From the NCBI GenBank assembly GCA_964567485.1, contig CAZMMX010000017.1:1-64000 (forward strand): 64,000 nucleotides of DNA, written 5' to 3'. Numbering within the stretch: the first letter of the stretch is position 1; each line of letters begins with the position of its first letter. Shown here piece after piece: positions 62,387 through 64,000 of this stretch. The DNA is from UBA1413 sp964567485. GTDB taxonomy: Bacteria > Bacteroidota > Bacteroidia > Bacteroidales > Prolixibacteraceae. Under the pieces are notes generated by a model. It made no database searches. It worked only from the letters and a program-made list of their open reading frames with translations, and was not told the origin of the DNA. A program made the position numbers and the translations under genes.

Positions 62387-64000
62387 ATGACATTCAGAAA
62401 AGACAACAAAGCAAAAAGCAACTTTTCCAAAATTTCTATAAGCCTGGCCTCTCCGGAGGAGATCCTGGAACGGTCGCATGGGGAGGTCCTGAAGCCTGAA
62501 ACCATCAACTACCGGACTTATAAGCCGGAGCGTGACGGTCTCTTTTGCGAAAGGATCTTTGGCCCGGTCAAGGATTATGAGTGCCATTGCGGTAAGTACA
62601 AACGGATCCGCTACAAGGGGATCGTTTGTGACCGCTGTGGAGTGGAAGTTACCGAAAAGAAGGTCCGCCGTGAACGCATGGGCCATATTTCCCTGGTGGT
62701 TCCCGTGGCTCATATCTGGTATTTCAGGTCACTCCCCAATAAGATCGGGTATCTTCTGGGGCTTCCCACCAAAAAACTGGACTCTATCATTTACTATGAA
62801 AGGTATGTGGTGGTCAATCCAGGGATTAAGGCGGCCGAAGGGGTCAAGCATCTTGATCTTCTCTCGGAAGAGGAGTATCTCGATATCCTCGATTCCCTGC
62901 CCCGCGAAAACCAGTATCTCGACGATGAAGATCCCAACAAGTTCGTAGCCAAAATGGGAGCGGAAGCGCTCTATTCCATTCTGGCAAAAAGCGATCTGGA
63001 TGCCTTATCGTTTGATTTGCGTCACAAGGCAGGTACCGAAACTTCCCAGCAGAGGAAAAACGAGGCGCTCAAGCGGCTCCAGGTGGTGGAAGCCTTCAGG
63101 GCCAGTAAAACCCTGAACCATCCCGAATGGATGATCGTCAAGGTAGTGCCGGTCATTCCTCCCGACCTTCGTCCTCTGGTGCCTCTCGACGGGGGGCGTT
63201 TTGCCACCTCCGATCTCAACGATCTCTACCGTAGGGTGATTATCCGTAATAACCGGCTGAAAAGACTGATCGAGATCAAAGCCCCGGAAGTCATCCTCAG
63301 GAATGAAAAACGGATGCTCCAGGAAGCCGTGGACTCCCTTTTCGACAATTCCCGCAAGGTGAATGCCGTGAAGACCGAGAATAACCGCGCCCTGAAGTCA
63401 CTCTCCGACAGTCTGAAGGGAAAACAGGGACGTTTCCGCCAGAACCTTCTGGGAAAACGTGTCGACTATTCTGCCCGTTCGGTGATTGTGGTCGGACCGA
63501 AGCTCAAATTGCACGAATGCGGTCTGCCCAAGGATATGGCCGCTGAATTATACAAACCTTTTGTGATTCGCAAGCTTATTGAAAGAGGCATCGTGAAAAC
63601 GGTGAAATCGGCCAAGAAGATTGTGGACCGCAAGGATCCCGTGGTTTGGGAAATCCTCGAGAATGTGCTCAAGGGACATCCCGTCATGCTGAACCGTGCG
63701 CCTACCCTGCACCGTTTGTCGATCCAGGCGTTTCAGCCCGTGCTCATCGAAGGAAAGGCCATTCAGCTTCATCCCCTGGTGTGTACTGGTTTCAATGCCG
63801 ACTTCGACGGAGACCAGATGGCTGTTCATCTCCCCCTGGGAAATGCCGCCATCCTGGAAGCCCAGCTGCTGATGCTGGCTTCCCACAACCTCCTTAATCC
63901 GGCTAATGGGGCCCCCATCACCGTGCCTTCACAGGATATGGTGCTCGGGCTCTATTATATGACCAAACCACGCCCGGGCGTCAAAGGGGAAGGAATGACC
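62387..64000 (+). CDS. rpoC: RNA polymerase beta' subunit, N-terminal part
   Basis: The frame from ATG 62387 encodes 538 residues and runs off the right edge. It begins MTFRKDNKAKSNFSKISISL and has the N-terminal zinc ribbon (CHCGKYKRIRYKGIVCDRCG), the clamp helices RKVNAVKTENNRALKSLSD and the catalytic NADFDGDQMAVH at about 470-481, with Asp residues binding the catalytic magnesium. It follows rpoB by 55 bases in the standard operon. The rest of the gene is outside the window. Confidence 0.98.
   Translation, partial: MTFRKDNKAKSNFSKISISLASPEEILERSHGEVLKPETINYRTYKPERDGLFCERIFGPVKDYECHCGKYKRIRYKGIVCDRCGVEVTEKKVRRERMGHISLVVPVAHIWYFRSLPNKIGYLLGLPTKKLDSIIYYERYVVVNPGIKAAEGVKHLDLLSEEEYLDILDSLPRENQYLDDEDPNKFVAKMGAEALYSILAKSDLDALSFDLRHKAGTETSQQRKNEALKRLQVVEAFRASKTLNHPEWMIVKVVPVIPPDLRPLVPLDGGRFATSDLNDLYRRVIIRNNRLKRLIEIKAPEVILRNEKRMLQEAVDSLFDNSRKVNAVKTENNRALKSLSDSLKGKQGRFRQNLLGKRVDYSARSVIVVGPKLKLHECGLPKDMAAELYKPFVIRKLIERGIVKTVKSAKKIVDRKDPVVWEILENVLKGHPVMLNRAPTLHRLSIQAFQPVLIEGKAIQLHPLVCTGFNADFDGDQMAVHLPLGNAAILEAQLLMLASHNLLNPANGAPITVPSQDMVLGLYYMTKPRPGVKGEGMT

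Overview
The window looks like chromosomal DNA of a Bacteroidota member, most likely class Bacteroidia. Four things point there: promoters of the TTTG-N19/20-TAnnTTTG type (upstream of rpsU and of a tRNA pair), genes of the type IX secretion/gliding world (PorT, GldB, a giant protein with a type IX sorting tail), Bacteroidota-type fusions (MurF-Alr), and a lipid-anchored TamA-like protein. Nothing identifies the genus. Gene density is high and no transposase, prophage or CRISPR array was seen.

Layout. 1-0.8 kb: a BlaI repressor and the start of an M56 (BlaR1-like) sensor peptidase, with two operators in front. 1-8.5 kb: an Lgt-like enzyme fused to a probable beta-barrel, rsmI, thymidine kinase, MurF-Alr and a Crp/Fnr regulator. 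8.6-20.7 kb: nadE, gldB, a DUF1080 lipoprotein, phosphofructokinase, a glycosyltransferase, an NtrC-like response regulator without a DNA-binding domain, a pair of L,D-transpeptidases with a membrane partner, a coiled-coil lipoprotein and a sigma factor. 20.7-31.3 kb: a long minus-strand run (miaA, GT4, gmhA, gmhB, rel/spoT, fur-like, purA, recR, GT2 fusion, GNAT, then tRNA-His). 31.3-35.1 kb: a 61-aa orphan gene with its own terminator, a MacB/FtsX permease, gap, and a 54-aa lipoprotein beside an inverted-repeat element. 35.2-41.9 kb: one 2242-residue secreted repeat protein. 42-52.3 kb: GT, SDR, a PurL-like half protein, menaquinone methyltransferase, PorT, TrmH-type methylase, TamL-like Omp85 protein, NSS transporter and a ComEA-like HhH protein. 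52.4-64 kb: the translation/transcription core rpsU-xerC-hpf, tRNA-Gly, tRNA-Thr, tuf, secE, nusG, rplKAJL, rpoB and the first part of rpoC.

How it fits together. Envelope building recurs throughout: precursor synthesis (MurF-Alr), L,D-crosslinking, heptose supply (GmhA/GmhB with a GT), outer-membrane assembly (TamL) and type IX export (PorT, GldB) with a plausible cargo (the giant protein). The most unusual items are a tRNA-like sequence without an anticodon arm between tuf and secE, a two-copy REP-like repeat 30 kb apart, the Lgt/beta-barrel fusion, a glycosyltransferase fused to a degenerate phosphoglycosyl transferase, an inverted-repeat element at 34.5 kb, and two small genes. No wholly new defence or metabolic system is evident.
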